Source of the DNA: Chryseobacterium glaciei
GTDB taxonomy: Bacteria; Bacteroidota; Bacteroidia; Flavobacteriales; Weeksellaceae
NCBI RefSeq assembly: GCF_001648155.1
Contig: NZ_CP015199.1
Location: 868,001-932,000 of the forward strand
Direction of reading: 5' to 3'
DNA: 64,000 nucleotides
The position numbers were made by a program, and so were the translations under genes. Positions 17,869 through 26,238 of the stretch are shown here, in pieces. The first letter of the stretch is position 1. Each line of letters begins with the position of its first letter. The notes under the pieces were generated by a model. The model searched no databases. It saw nothing but the letters and a program-made list of their open reading frames with translations, and was not told the origin of the DNA.

Positions 17869-18750
17869 TTAATTACAATTAACAGGAGTTACAACTGCGG
17901 TATCTGAATTTTCACTGATTGTAAGCTTGCTCCAATTAGTTAAATCACTACTCGCTTTATACAAACCAATATTGGTACCGAAATTAAGTTGTAAAAATAC
18001 ACGTTCATAATTTGGATTGCTTTTTTCTGATTCAGTATCATATTTATCTTTAAATGCTTTATCCATTTTTTCTACAATCTGTTTAGGTTCTAGTCCTATA
18101 TTTTCAGGATTAGCCCATACGTCTTCTACTTGTTGCCCTATATTTTCAAAGACAATAGCGTAGGTTTGCTTTACCCCATTCTCATCTTCACAAACTAATA
18201 AAAAACTTGTATGTCCATTGTTGTATTGATAAGCTTTCATTTCTAAATTATATAATACCATCATGTCACTATAAGAAAACATTGGATATGCTATTTTGGG
18301 GTGAGTATGTGCCATTGAATAATAGCTTGTTCCCCATTTAGGTGGTAGAGATAGGGTATCTGAAGGAGGAGCTATTTCTGTCGTAATATTTCCTGCACTA
18401 TCTTTTCTTAAATATAACCCGGCTTCACCTTTATTACCGCTATTGATATAGCTAAACATACCGTTAGTAATCAGAGGTTTTAAGTTCGCCTTTGAAGGAG
18501 TTAATAAATCTTTTAACTTTTCACAAGGAGTAGGTGGATTTTCCACATTCGGTATCGTAGGAATTCCTCCACCGCAAGGGTTCATACCAATATCATCATT
18601 CGGGATTTGTGGTCCGGTAAGTACTCCATTGGGTGTACATGGTCCATCGTTACCTCCTATAATAGGATTATCATTATCGCCGTAACCTCCGCCGCCTGAT
18701 CCACCACCACTGCCATCTCCGCCACCGCCTCCGTTATTACCATCCCCCAT
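17869..18750 (-). CDS. C-terminal fragment of a frameshifted lipoprotein: Gly-rich linker and JAMM/JAB-like domain
   Basis: The frame opens with a Gly-rich linker (GDGNNGGGGGDGSGGG), then a Cys/Pro-rich stretch, then a domain of about 190 residues. Within it a JAB/MPN metalloprotease-like signature is visible: Glu in KGEAGLYLRK, HTHP, then SxxD in FSYSDM. The spacing from HxH to S is eight residues; the classic motif has seven. Alone the frame has no signal peptide, so it is probably the 3' half of the gene that begins at 19420. ATG 18750 is the only ATG that retains the whole linker. Confidence 0.6.
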   Translation of the reverse strand: MGDGNNGGGGGDGSGGGSGGGGYGDNDNPIIGGNDGPCTPNGVLTGPQIPNDDIGMNPCGGGIPTIPNVENPPTPCEKLKDLLTPSKANLKPLITNGMFSYINSGNKGEAGLYLRKDSAGNITTEIAPPSDTLSLPPKWGTSYYSMAHTHPKIAYPMFSYSDMMVLYNLEMKAYQYNNGHTSFLLVCEDENGVKQTYAIVFENIGQQVEDVWANPENIGLEPKQIVEKMDKAFKDKYDTESEKSNPNYERVFLQLNFGTNIGLYKASSDLTNWSKLTISENSDTAVVTPVNCN

Positions 18751-19420
18751 TAGAGTCGCAAACAAGAATAGAAACGGTTACTTTTACAGATTTCACTGCC
18801 GCGTCACAGTTTTTTTGTCCTTTCTTATGTACGCCTTGACTACAAGTGGTAAATGCTGTAGCTTGCACCCAACTGCAATCTCCATTTTTATTGGCCAATC
18901 CTGTATAGCTACCAAGTTCAGTGATAGAAGTTTTATCTTTTGTATCAATATCTTCTCCTTTCAGTAAAGCAATCTTTTCCTGCTTGGTAAGATTGTAAGA
19001 AACTAAAAGTGCTCGGTAGGTTCCATCTGTGTATGGACTTAGCACAACATTTTCTAAAGGATCATTATCAGAGCTGTTTTCTCGGATTACCCTAAAAGTA
19101 TATGTATAATAATCTGCTCCGTTTTCCATGTAGATCACATGATCGGTATCCAATGAAATTCCATTCCCAAATTCTATTGTTTTTCCAAAGATATTAGCTG
19201 TTCCTATTTGTTTAAGCATTGTTTCTGTTTTTAGAACTTCAGGGATAAGTTTATCCTTGTGCTTACTTTGGTTAAGAGAGATTGTTTTAGACGTTAATTG
19301 AAATGCACTGCTATTGTTATAAGTTTCCTGGTGATCAGGAAGAAGATCGTTTCTACAGGACTGTAGTGTAAAACCGAAGACTGCTAATAAGAGCAGTCCG
19401 ATGATAAAGCTTTTTTTCAT
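18737..19420 (-). CDS. N-terminal fragment of a frameshifted lipoprotein
   Basis: A 227-residue frame starting with a type II signal peptide (MKKSFIIGLLLLAVFGFTLQSC, lipobox LQSC). The body has an alpha/beta segment and two Cys clusters (NGDCSWVQATAFTTCSQG and GQKNCDAAV). It ends abruptly with DSNGGW at a stop just inside a G5 run; the next reading frame continues with a Gly-rich linker. This N-terminal layout recurs, from memory, in Chryseobacterium surface lipoproteins with variable C-terminal domains. The upstream neighbour is a divergent XRE regulator. Confidence 0.75.
   Translation of the reverse strand: MKKSFIIGLLLLAVFGFTLQSCRNDLLPDHQETYNNSSAFQLTSKTISLNQSKHKDKLIPEVLKTETMLKQIGTANIFGKTIEFGNGISLDTDHVIYMENGADYYTYTFRVIRENSSDNDPLENVVLSPYTDGTYRALLVSYNLTKQEKIALLKGEDIDTKDKTSITELGSYTGLANKNGDCSWVQATAFTTCSQGVHKKGQKNCDAAVKSVKVTVSILVCDSNGGW
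18744..18748 (-). other. Probable single-base frameshift in a G5 run
   Basis: On the coding strand the run is AATGGGGGATGGTAATAAC. With five G the upstream frame ends in CDSNGGW and a stop. With four G it reads CDSNGDGNNGGGGG and joins the two frames into one lipoprotein of about 516 residues. The cause could be mutation, slipped-strand phase variation or a sequencing error. Confidence 0.7.
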
Positions 19421-19593
19421 TAATTGTAGTTTTAAAGTTGTAAATATATAAATTTTTGTTTCACCTTATGGAGAACTTTGGCAAATCTAAAATTATATCT
19501 CAATCTGCACAACAACTTTTGTTTTAAAATCCAGCACATTTGTTTTAATTTTAAAATCTAAAAAACAGTAAATTAGCCAAAAATTATACCCAT

Positions 19594-19989
19594 ATGTCTT
19601 TAGGAACTAAACTTCGTGAGCTGAGAAACGAAAAAAAATTATCACAAACACAGATTGCCGTTGAGCTTGATGTCTCTCAAACTGCATACGGGAAATGGGA
19701 AAGTGACCAGACGAAACCCGGAATAGATAATCTTTTGAAGATTTCCGAGTTTTATGAATTAGATATCTATGAGCTTTTAAAACCTGACGATGCTTACACA
19801 CAAATAAATAAGGAAAATTCAGCTAATGAAAATTCTAGTAATAATATGATTCAGAATCAGACTAATAATTATAACGCTTCTGAAAAGCTAATCGAACAAT
19901 ACGAAGCCCGCATCAAAGATCTTCAAGATCAAAACCAAGAACTTCGTGAGCAGGTAAGCTTCTGGAAAAACAAAACGGAAGGACAGTAA
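19594..19989 (+). CDS. XRE-family transcriptional regulator with coiled-coil tail
   Basis: A 131-residue protein. Residues about 5-62 form a Cro/CI-type helix-turn-helix (LSQTQIAVELDVSQTAYGKWE; PGIDNLLKISEFYEL). An Asn-rich linker (about 75-95) leads to a coiled coil (LIEQYEARIKDLQDQNQEL), probably for dimerisation. It is divergent from the frameshifted lipoprotein across 173 bp and may regulate it; that is inference from position. A chromosomal housekeeping role is equally possible. Confidence 0.9.
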   Translation: MSLGTKLRELRNEKKLSQTQIAVELDVSQTAYGKWESDQTKPGIDNLLKISEFYELDIYELLKPDDAYTQINKENSANENSSNNMIQNQTNNYNASEKLIEQYEARIKDLQDQNQELREQVSFWKNKTEGQ

Positions 19990-20002
19990 CATACTTTCTA
20001 TT

Positions 20003-20087
20003 TTCCCGAAAGCTTCCTGCACCCTAGCAACAGACTTTCGGGAAGCTCCGAAAACCTCCCGCATCCTAGTAAGAAGTTTTCGGGAAA
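20003..20087. repeat. Two tandem related hairpins
   Basis: Hairpin 1 pairs TTCCCGAAAG (20003-20012) with CTTTCGGGAA (20035-20044). Hairpin 2 pairs CCGAAAAC (20048-20055) with GTTTTCGG (20076-20083). Their loops share CCTAGCAA / CCTAGTAA at the same position, so the unit of about 43 bases is duplicated in tandem, with compensating changes in the stems. It lies between the XRE gene and the M16 pair. Confidence 0.7.
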
Positions 20088-20156
20088 GAAAAAGATGTAC
20101 AACTTTGTAACATCTTATCTATACATTCTACTAATTGACAAAACAATTTCTATTTT

Positions 20157-21470
20157 ATGAAAAAACGACTTCTTTCTGTTGCTGCAGTGGCTTTCTTCGG
20201 AATGGCTTTGAATGCACAACAAATTAAATTCGAAGAGTATGACCTACCAAACGGGCTTCACGTAATTCTTCATCAGGATAATTCGGCGCCGGTAGTTACA
20301 ACAGGGGTAATGTACCACGTAGGTGCAAAGGATGAAGTAAAAGGAAGAACGGGTTTTGCTCACTTTTTTGAGCATCTTTTATTTGAAGGAACTCCAAACA
20401 TCAAAAGAGGTGACTGGTTTAAAATAGTTTCTTCAAACGGAGGACAAAACAACGCCAACACAACCAACGACAGAACATATTACTACGAAACTTTCCCTTC
20501 AAACAATGAGCAATTGGGTCTTTGGATGGAGTCTGAAAGATTGCGTCATGCTGTTATTAACCAAGTTGGGGTAGATACTCAGAGAGAGGTTGTAAAAGAA
20601 GAAAAAAGATTGAGAATGGATAACCAGCCTTATGGAAATCTATTCACAACAGTACAAAAAAATCTATTCACGAATCACCCATACAACTGGCCAACGATCG
20701 GTTCTATGGAAGATTTGAATTCAGCTAAATTAGAAGAGTTCCAAGCATTCTATAAAAAATTCTATGTTCCAAACAACGCTACTTTGGTAGTTGCAGGAGA
20801 CATTAAGCCTGAGCAAACTAAAAAGTGGATTCAGGAATATTACGGAGCGATTCCTAAAGGAACTGTATATCCAAAAAATTATCCAAAAGACGCTCCTATT
20901 ACTCAGGAAAAAGAAGTTACGGCTACAGATCCTAATATTCAGCTTCCTGCGTATGTTTTTGCATACAGAACACCTGCTAACAAAGAAAAAGATGCTTATA
21001 TTTTAGATATGCTTTCTTCTTATTTAAGCAGTGGAAAATCTTCAGTTTTATACAAAAAATTAGTAGATCAGGAGAAAAAAGCACTTCAGGTGCAGGCTTT
21101 CAACCAAGGTCTTGAAGATTATGGAATTTTTGCATTTTTCGCGATCCCAATGGGACAAACGACGAAGCAGACATTACAGACAGATATCGATGCTGAGATC
21201 AAAAAACTTCAGACAACTTTAATTTCTCAGGAAGATTATCAGAAACTTCAAAATCAATTTGAAAACCAGTTTGTAAATCAGAATTCGAGCATTCAGGGGA
21301 TTGCTGCTTCATTGGCAACAAACCACGTTTTGATGGGAGATACCAACTTAATCAACAAAGAAATAGACATCTACAGAGGCATCACAAGAGAAGACCTGCA
21401 GAATGCCGCTAAAAAGTATCTTAATCCTAACCAAAGAGTAGTTCTTAACTACGTTCCTGAAAAAAAATAA
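20157..21470 (+). CDS. M16 family zinc peptidase, active subunit
   Basis: A 437-residue exported protein (signal peptide ending near ALNAQ). The inverted zinc motif HxxEH is present (HFFEHLLFEG) with the downstream Glu in REVVKEEKRLR. It has the two-lobe M16B layout, and the chamber segment NNATLVVAGDIKPE is typical. The second M16 gene starts 10 bp downstream and lacks the zinc motif, so the two should form the active/inactive heterodimer known for M16B proteases. Located in the periplasm; degrades peptides. Confidence 0.95.
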   Translation: MKKRLLSVAAVAFFGMALNAQQIKFEEYDLPNGLHVILHQDNSAPVVTTGVMYHVGAKDEVKGRTGFAHFFEHLLFEGTPNIKRGDWFKIVSSNGGQNNANTTNDRTYYYETFPSNNEQLGLWMESERLRHAVINQVGVDTQREVVKEEKRLRMDNQPYGNLFTTVQKNLFTNHPYNWPTIGSMEDLNSAKLEEFQAFYKKFYVPNNATLVVAGDIKPEQTKKWIQEYYGAIPKGTVYPKNYPKDAPITQEKEVTATDPNIQLPAYVFAYRTPANKEKDAYILDMLSSYLSSGKSSVLYKKLVDQEKKALQVQAFNQGLEDYGIFAFFAIPMGQTTKQTLQTDIDAEIKKLQTTLISQEDYQKLQNQFENQFVNQNSSIQGIAASLATNHVLMGDTNLINKEIDIYRGITREDLQNAAKKYLNPNQRVVLNYVPEKK

Positions 21471-21480
21471 TTTTTTACAA

Positions 21481-23514
21481 ATGAAAAAGCAATTAACATA
21501 TATAGCGGTAGCATTTTTATTCACAGGAATGCTTTCTGCACAAAAAATAGATATTAATGCAATGCCGAAGCCGGGGCCAACTCCTGCGATCAACATTGCT
21601 AAGCCAAAAACTTTCCAGTTAAGCAACGGTCTTACGGTAATGGTGGTTGAAAACAACAAGTTACCAAGAGTAAGCGCTAACCTTTCTATGGACAGACCTC
21701 CATATTATGAAGGAACTGTTTCCGGGGTAAGTTCAATCATGGCAGAGCAGCTTGAAAACGGAACAACGAATTTAAGCAAAGACGAATTCAACAAGAAAAT
21801 CGATTTCCTTGGAGCTAGCTTAAACTTCTCTTCAAACGGAGCTTTTGCAAACTCACTTTCAAAATATTTTCCTGAAGTTTTAGGTTTAATGGCTGATGCG
21901 ATTATCAATCCTAAATTCTCTGCTGAGGAAATTCAAAACTCAAAAGAAAGAACGATCGAAGGATTGAAATCTGATGAGAAAAATGCTTCTTCTATCGCAA
22001 ACAGAGTTTCAAACGCTTTGATGTATGGAAAAAATACTTCAAGAGGGGAATTTGAAACAGTTGAATCTATCAGCAAAATTCAATTAGCTGACGTACAGAA
22101 CGTTTACAAAAAATATTATTCTCCAGACAACGCTTATTTAGTTATTGTTGGTGATGTAAAATTTGATCAGGTAAAACCTTTGATCGAAAAAGCATTCAGC
22201 AGCTGGAAAAAATCAAATACAACATTTGCAGCTCTAGAACCGGCTTCTAACGTAGCTAAGACAGAAATCAATGTTGTAGATGTTCCTTCTGCTGTACAGT
22301 CTGTTGTTTCTGTAAACAACCTGAACACGCTGAAAATGAAAGATGCGAACTACTTCCCTGCTACAATGGCCAACTATATTTTAGGTGGTGGTGGTGAAGC
22401 CAGACTTTTCATGAATCTTCGTGAGAAAAACGGATTTACATACGGAGCTTATTCTAGCATGACTGCAAGTAAATTCTCTCCGGACTTTTCTGCTGAAGCA
22501 AGTGTAAGAAACGAGGTTACAGACAAAGCAGTTAAGGAATTCATGAATGAACTTAACGCAATTTCTACTGTAAAACCAGAAGAATTGGAAAATGCTAAAG
22601 CTAAATTGAAAGGATCTTTCATTATGTCTTTAGAGAAGCCTGAAACGATCGCAAGATTTGCTTTAAACCAAAAAGTTCAGGATCTTCCTTCTGATTTTTA
22701 TACTAATTATTTAAAATCAATTGATAAAGTAACTGCTGCAGACGTAACAAATGCTGTAAAAGCTACTATTTTACCAAATCAAAGCAGAATTTTCATCGCT
22801 GGTAAAGCTTCTGATATTTCTGAAGGATTGGAAAAATTGGGTTACCCAGTAAAATACTTCGATAAAGATGCAAATCCTGTTGCAAAACCGGCTGCTCAGA
22901 AAGTTGACGCAAGTGTAACAATTGGATCTATTGCTGATAAATACATCAATGCGATCGGAGGTTTAGCTGCTGTTCAAAAGATCACTTCAATCTCTTCTGA
23001 TGCTACTACGAAAGTTCAGGGAATGGATATGAGCATGAAAATGATCCAAGGAAAGAACGGAAAAATGGCAATGAACGTTAGCATGATGGGAAATACAGTT
23101 CAAAAAATTGTATTTGACGGAAAAGACGGTTACATGGAAGCTCAAGGAAAAAAAGCTCCTCTTAGCGACAAGCAGAAAGCTGATATGTCGAAAGATGTTG
23201 AACTTTTCCCGGAACTTGCTTTTGCAAAATCGGCTGAGTACAAACTTGCAGGAATCGAAAAATACAACAACGAAGATTCTTATGTAGTAAAAGGAGCGAA
23301 AGAAACGTATTACTACAGCGTAAAAACTGGTTTGAAAACCGGTGAAGTAAAAGCTGGAGAAGGAGGTTCTATCCCGACAAGCTATGCAGATTACAAGGAT
23401 GTTTCTGGAGTTAAATTACCTTTCACGATCACTCAGAATATGGGCGGAATGGATATTAATTTGACGGTACAGTCTTACCAGATCAATCAGGCAAAAGATT
23501 CTGATTTCAAATAA
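21481..23514 (+). CDS. M16 family peptidase-like protein, inactive partner with C-terminal extension
   Basis: At 677 residues it is longer than its partner. Signal peptide ends near MLSAQ. Residues about 30-460 are an M16 fold without HxxEH: the corresponding region reads VSSIMAEQLENGTT. It keeps the substrate-side GGGGEARLFMNLREKNGFTYGAYS. Residues about 475-677 form an extra beta-rich domain (DKYINAIGGLAAVQKI, FTITQNMGGMDINLTVQSY) resembling outer-membrane lipoprotein-sorting folds. Probably pairs with the upstream M16 protein. Confidence 0.93.
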   Translation: MKKQLTYIAVAFLFTGMLSAQKIDINAMPKPGPTPAINIAKPKTFQLSNGLTVMVVENNKLPRVSANLSMDRPPYYEGTVSGVSSIMAEQLENGTTNLSKDEFNKKIDFLGASLNFSSNGAFANSLSKYFPEVLGLMADAIINPKFSAEEIQNSKERTIEGLKSDEKNASSIANRVSNALMYGKNTSRGEFETVESISKIQLADVQNVYKKYYSPDNAYLVIVGDVKFDQVKPLIEKAFSSWKKSNTTFAALEPASNVAKTEINVVDVPSAVQSVVSVNNLNTLKMKDANYFPATMANYILGGGGEARLFMNLREKNGFTYGAYSSMTASKFSPDFSAEASVRNEVTDKAVKEFMNELNAISTVKPEELENAKAKLKGSFIMSLEKPETIARFALNQKVQDLPSDFYTNYLKSIDKVTAADVTNAVKATILPNQSRIFIAGKASDISEGLEKLGYPVKYFDKDANPVAKPAAQKVDASVTIGSIADKYINAIGGLAAVQKITSISSDATTKVQGMDMSMKMIQGKNGKMAMNVSMMGNTVQKIVFDGKDGYMEAQGKKAPLSDKQKADMSKDVELFPELAFAKSAEYKLAGIEKYNNEDSYVVKGAKETYYYSVKTGLKTGEVKAGEGGSIPTSYADYKDVSGVKLPFTITQNMGGMDINLTVQSYQINQAKDSDFK

Positions 23515-23532
23515 GAACAACCTATTTCATAT

Positions 23533-23564
23533 AAAAAACGGCAACAATTGTTGCCGTTTTTATT
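23533..23564 (+). terminator. Terminator of the M16 operon
   Basis: Perfect 13-bp stem AAAACGGCAACAA (23535-23547) with TTGTTGCCGTTTT (23548-23560), then a T-rich tract. Confidence 0.85.
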
Positions 23565-23614
23565 TTTATTACCATTTACTTCTATCTTTTTTTTGCCATT
23601 CAGTAAAAAAAGAT

Positions 23615-23622
23615 TAAATTTG
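23615..23622 (+). promoter_or_regulatory. -7 box (TAaaTTTG) for secG
   Basis: TAAATTTG lies 24 bases before ATG 23647 and excludes a longer frame beginning with TTG at 23548. Confidence 0.5.
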
Positions 23623-23646
23623 CCCATTCAAAAAGATATCAAATTC

Positions 23647-23994
23647 ATGGATACTATATTTATTTTATTGATGGTTCTCACTATGATTGCTAGTGTTTTA
23701 TTAGTAATCGTTGTTATGGCTCAGAACCCAAAAGGTGGAGGTCTTTCAAGTACATTCGGAGGTGCATCTTCTGCACAGTTCGGGGTACAAAGAACCAATG
23801 ACTTCATGGAAAAAGCAACTTGGAGTTTAGGAGCAATCATTATCGTTCTTATCCTTATCAGCGTTGTAATTACAGGAAAACCAACACAAGCGGCTCCTGC
23901 TCAACAGCCAATTAAGAAAGAAGCACCTGCACAATCTGCTCCGGCTTCTAAAACAGCTACTCCGGCTAACACTCCTGCGACACCGGCTAAATAA
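23647..23994 (+). CDS. secG: Preprotein translocase subunit SecG
   Basis: A 115-residue SecG with two membrane segments (TIFILLMVLTMIASVLLVIVV and LGAIIIVLILISVVI) and the conserved cytoplasmic loop MAQNPKGGGLSSTFGGAS between them. The C-terminal tail is Ala/Pro/Lys-rich, as is usual in Bacteroidota SecG. It joins SecYE in the inner membrane and assists export of the many signal-peptide proteins in this window. ATG 23647 starts just before the first membrane segment. Confidence 0.95.
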   Translation: MDTIFILLMVLTMIASVLLVIVVMAQNPKGGGLSSTFGGASSAQFGVQRTNDFMEKATWSLGAIIIVLILISVVITGKPTQAAPAQQPIKKEAPAQSAPASKTATPANTPATPAK

Positions 23995-24020
23995 GCAAAT
24001 AATATTTTACATATACAAAT

Positions 24021-24050
24021 AACTCTCGGCTTCGAGAGTTATTTTTTTTA
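24021..24050 (+). terminator. Terminator after secG
   Basis: Stem AACTCTCG (24021-24028) with CGAGAGTT (24033-24040), loop GCTT, then T run. Confidence 0.85.
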
Positions 24051-24067
24051 TTTACTATCATTGATTT

Positions 24068-25093
24068 TTATCTGTATTGATTCCAATAATCATCCTGATT
24101 CGAGATAAATAAACACTCAATAAAAGAATCCAAAGACATCATATGCAGTGCTTCTTTATCTAATGGTTCGAAATCCTTTTTAAAAAATTCAGCGTTTAAT
24201 TGAATATTTTCCCGATCGAGAACTAAAATATTTTTTGGATTATAAAAAGGATAATTTTTAATATCCGTATTCGCTGTTATCAGCTTTCTTCCCGAAGCCA
24301 AAACTTCAAACGTCCTGATCGTTAAACCATATTGAAAAGGTTTATTAATATCAAGTACAGACTTTGATTTCTGGTAATAATCGATGATTTGCTGATGATT
24401 GAGTTTTTCGAAACTTAATTTATTATTATCAAACTTCTTTAAATTTTTATCAATCAACTTTTTAATTCTGAAAGCGACCTTTCCCATTGCATAATAATAG
24501 AAAAAAGTCTTTAAATTAAGAGCATCCGCCTTAGCTTTTACCTCCTCTCCTACGATATAACGGTCTGTGTGTGCACTTCCGATAAATACAATGTCATATT
24601 CAAAAGCCTTGGAGTTTTGATTTAAATTTTTATATTCATCCAAATAAAAAAGCGGTCTGAAATTTAACCCATACTTCACCGAATCATCATATTCAAACGT
24701 AATTTTTCTGTCGAAATATTTGAGATTTGAGATAAGGTTTGGATATTCCTTTAATGGATCGAAATTATAATAGATCATTTCCATTTCAGGGTTTAATTCC
24801 TTGATTTTTTCAAGAAAAAAAAACGGAATTGCCTCCCCTTTTATTAATAGAAAATAATTGTATTTTTTATTCTTAATCTCATCTAAAATTGCATTGTAAT
24901 ATTTCGTAATCTGAGATTGATACAATCTTTTATTTAAACGGATAATTCCCTTTGAAAAGTTAGAATTGGAAGGTCTTTCATCATAAAAATCAACCTCAGC
25001 GCCTAGCTCAGTTAATCTTTTCGCAATAGCTCTTTCATATTTAAAAAAGCTAACCGATAAGAAAAGTATTTTTTTATGTTTTAAACTGATCAT
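24068..25093 (-). CDS. CgeB-like glycosyltransferase
   Basis: A 341-residue cytoplasmic protein of the CgeB/GT-B type: an N-terminal Rossmann-like half (ILFLSVSFFKYERAIAKRLTELGAEVDFYD), a DIVFIGSAHTDRY linker, and a C-terminal donor-binding half with SVLDINKPFQYGLTIRTFEVLASGRKLIT, characteristic of the family. It is the last gene of the leftward cell-surface glycan cluster and overlaps the epimerase gene by 4 bp (ATGA-type), so it is translationally coupled. Sugar specificity is unknown. Confidence 0.88.
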   Translation of the reverse strand: MISLKHKKILFLSVSFFKYERAIAKRLTELGAEVDFYDERPSNSNFSKGIIRLNKRLYQSQITKYYNAILDEIKNKKYNYFLLIKGEAIPFFFLEKIKELNPEMEMIYYNFDPLKEYPNLISNLKYFDRKITFEYDDSVKYGLNFRPLFYLDEYKNLNQNSKAFEYDIVFIGSAHTDRYIVGEEVKAKADALNLKTFFYYYAMGKVAFRIKKLIDKNLKKFDNNKLSFEKLNHQQIIDYYQKSKSVLDINKPFQYGLTIRTFEVLASGRKLITANTDIKNYPFYNPKNILVLDRENIQLNAEFFKKDFEPLDKEALHMMSLDSFIECLFISNQDDYWNQYR

Positions 25094-26220
25094 TTTAAAA
25101 GCCCTTTAACCTTCATTTCCTCCAACGATTCTTTGAACTTTATGTCCTGAATATTCTGTTGTAGTACCCAAGTTGTAAACCTCGACATTCCTTCTTCAAA
25201 AGAAATTTTTGGCTGAAAATTTAGCTTTGATTTAATTTTACTGATATCCGCAAAATTATGCCTGATGTCCCCCAAACGAAACTGTCCGGAAACATTAATA
25301 TCAAAATCTTTATTGTAAAATTTTCGTAAATTTTCGGCAACTGCAGTTACAGCGGTAGAAACTCCTGTTCCAACATTAAAAATTTCACCATTCGCTTCAT
25401 CATTTTCGATACACTTTATCGTTGCTTCAACCGCATCATCTACATGCACGAAATCTCTTGATTCTTTACCGTCTTCAAAGACATTAATGTCATTTCCATT
25501 AAGGATTTGTGATGAAAAGATGGATAAAATTCCGGTATAAGGATTCAATAAAGACTGACCTTCTCCGTACACATTCTGAAATCTTAATGAAACAGGTTCA
25601 ATCCCAATAGCAGCGCAGGTTGTCATAACCATTTGCTCCTGATTATGTTTAGTAATTCCGTAAATAGACGTTGGATGAATTTTCGATTCTTCATCAGTTG
25701 GAAGAGCTTCAAGAACTTGTCCGTCAGAATATTTCACTTCAAAATCACCGCTTTTCATTTCTTCAACTTTTCTTGGCTTTGGATAAACCAATCCCAGCTT
25801 AGGATGAAGATATTTTCCTTCGCCATAAATAGCTCTGGAAGATGCAATGATTACTTTCTTAACATGATGGGTTTTATTAACCAAAATATCCAGCATTTTT
25901 GCTGTTCCTGATACATTTACTTCAGTATATTTTTCGATCTGATACATTGACTGTCCGGTTCCAGTTTCAGCGGCCAAATGAACAATTACATCCTGACCTT
26001 CAATGGCATTTTCCCAATCTTCACGATTTGTAACATCTCCTTTAATAAAGTTGATTTTATTTAAAATACTCCTATACAAAGGCGAGTCTTCCGATGGATT
26101 TTCTCCATGAATCTGTGACGAAAGATTATCCAACACCGTTATCTCATGCCCCTTCTTTGTAAGCTCTAATGACAGCTTACTTCCTATAAAACCAGCTCCA
26201 CCGGTGACGAGTATTTTCAT
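25090..26220 (-). CDS. NAD-dependent sugar epimerase/dehydratase
   Basis: A 376-residue extended short-chain dehydrogenase. VTGGAGFIGSKLS is the NAD-binding glycine motif; VIHLAAETGTGQ, the catalytic Tyr and Lys in YGITKHNQE (YxxxK), and LRFQNVYGEGQ are typical of nucleotide-sugar epimerases. An insertion at about 150-185 is longer than in GalE. It supplies an activated sugar for the neighbouring glycosyltransferases; 18 bp separate it from the GT2 gene. The precise substrate cannot be told. Confidence 0.92.
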   Translation of the reverse strand: MKILVTGGAGFIGSKLSLELTKKGHEITVLDNLSSQIHGENPSEDSPLYRSILNKINFIKGDVTNREDWENAIEGQDVIVHLAAETGTGQSMYQIEKYTEVNVSGTAKMLDILVNKTHHVKKVIIASSRAIYGEGKYLHPKLGLVYPKPRKVEEMKSGDFEVKYSDGQVLEALPTDEESKIHPTSIYGITKHNQEQMVMTTCAAIGIEPVSLRFQNVYGEGQSLLNPYTGILSIFSSQILNGNDINVFEDGKESRDFVHVDDAVEATIKCIENDEANGEIFNVGTGVSTAVTAVAENLRKFYNKDFDINVSGQFRLGDIRHNFADISKIKSKLNFQPKISFEEGMSRFTTWVLQQNIQDIKFKESLEEMKVKGLLK

Positions 26221-26238
26221 TGTGAATTAGTAAAAACT

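Noticed and set aside
23548-23646. Longer SecG starting at TTG 23548
   Set aside because: The extension overlaps the preceding terminator and a -7 box; SecG family length fits ATG 23647.
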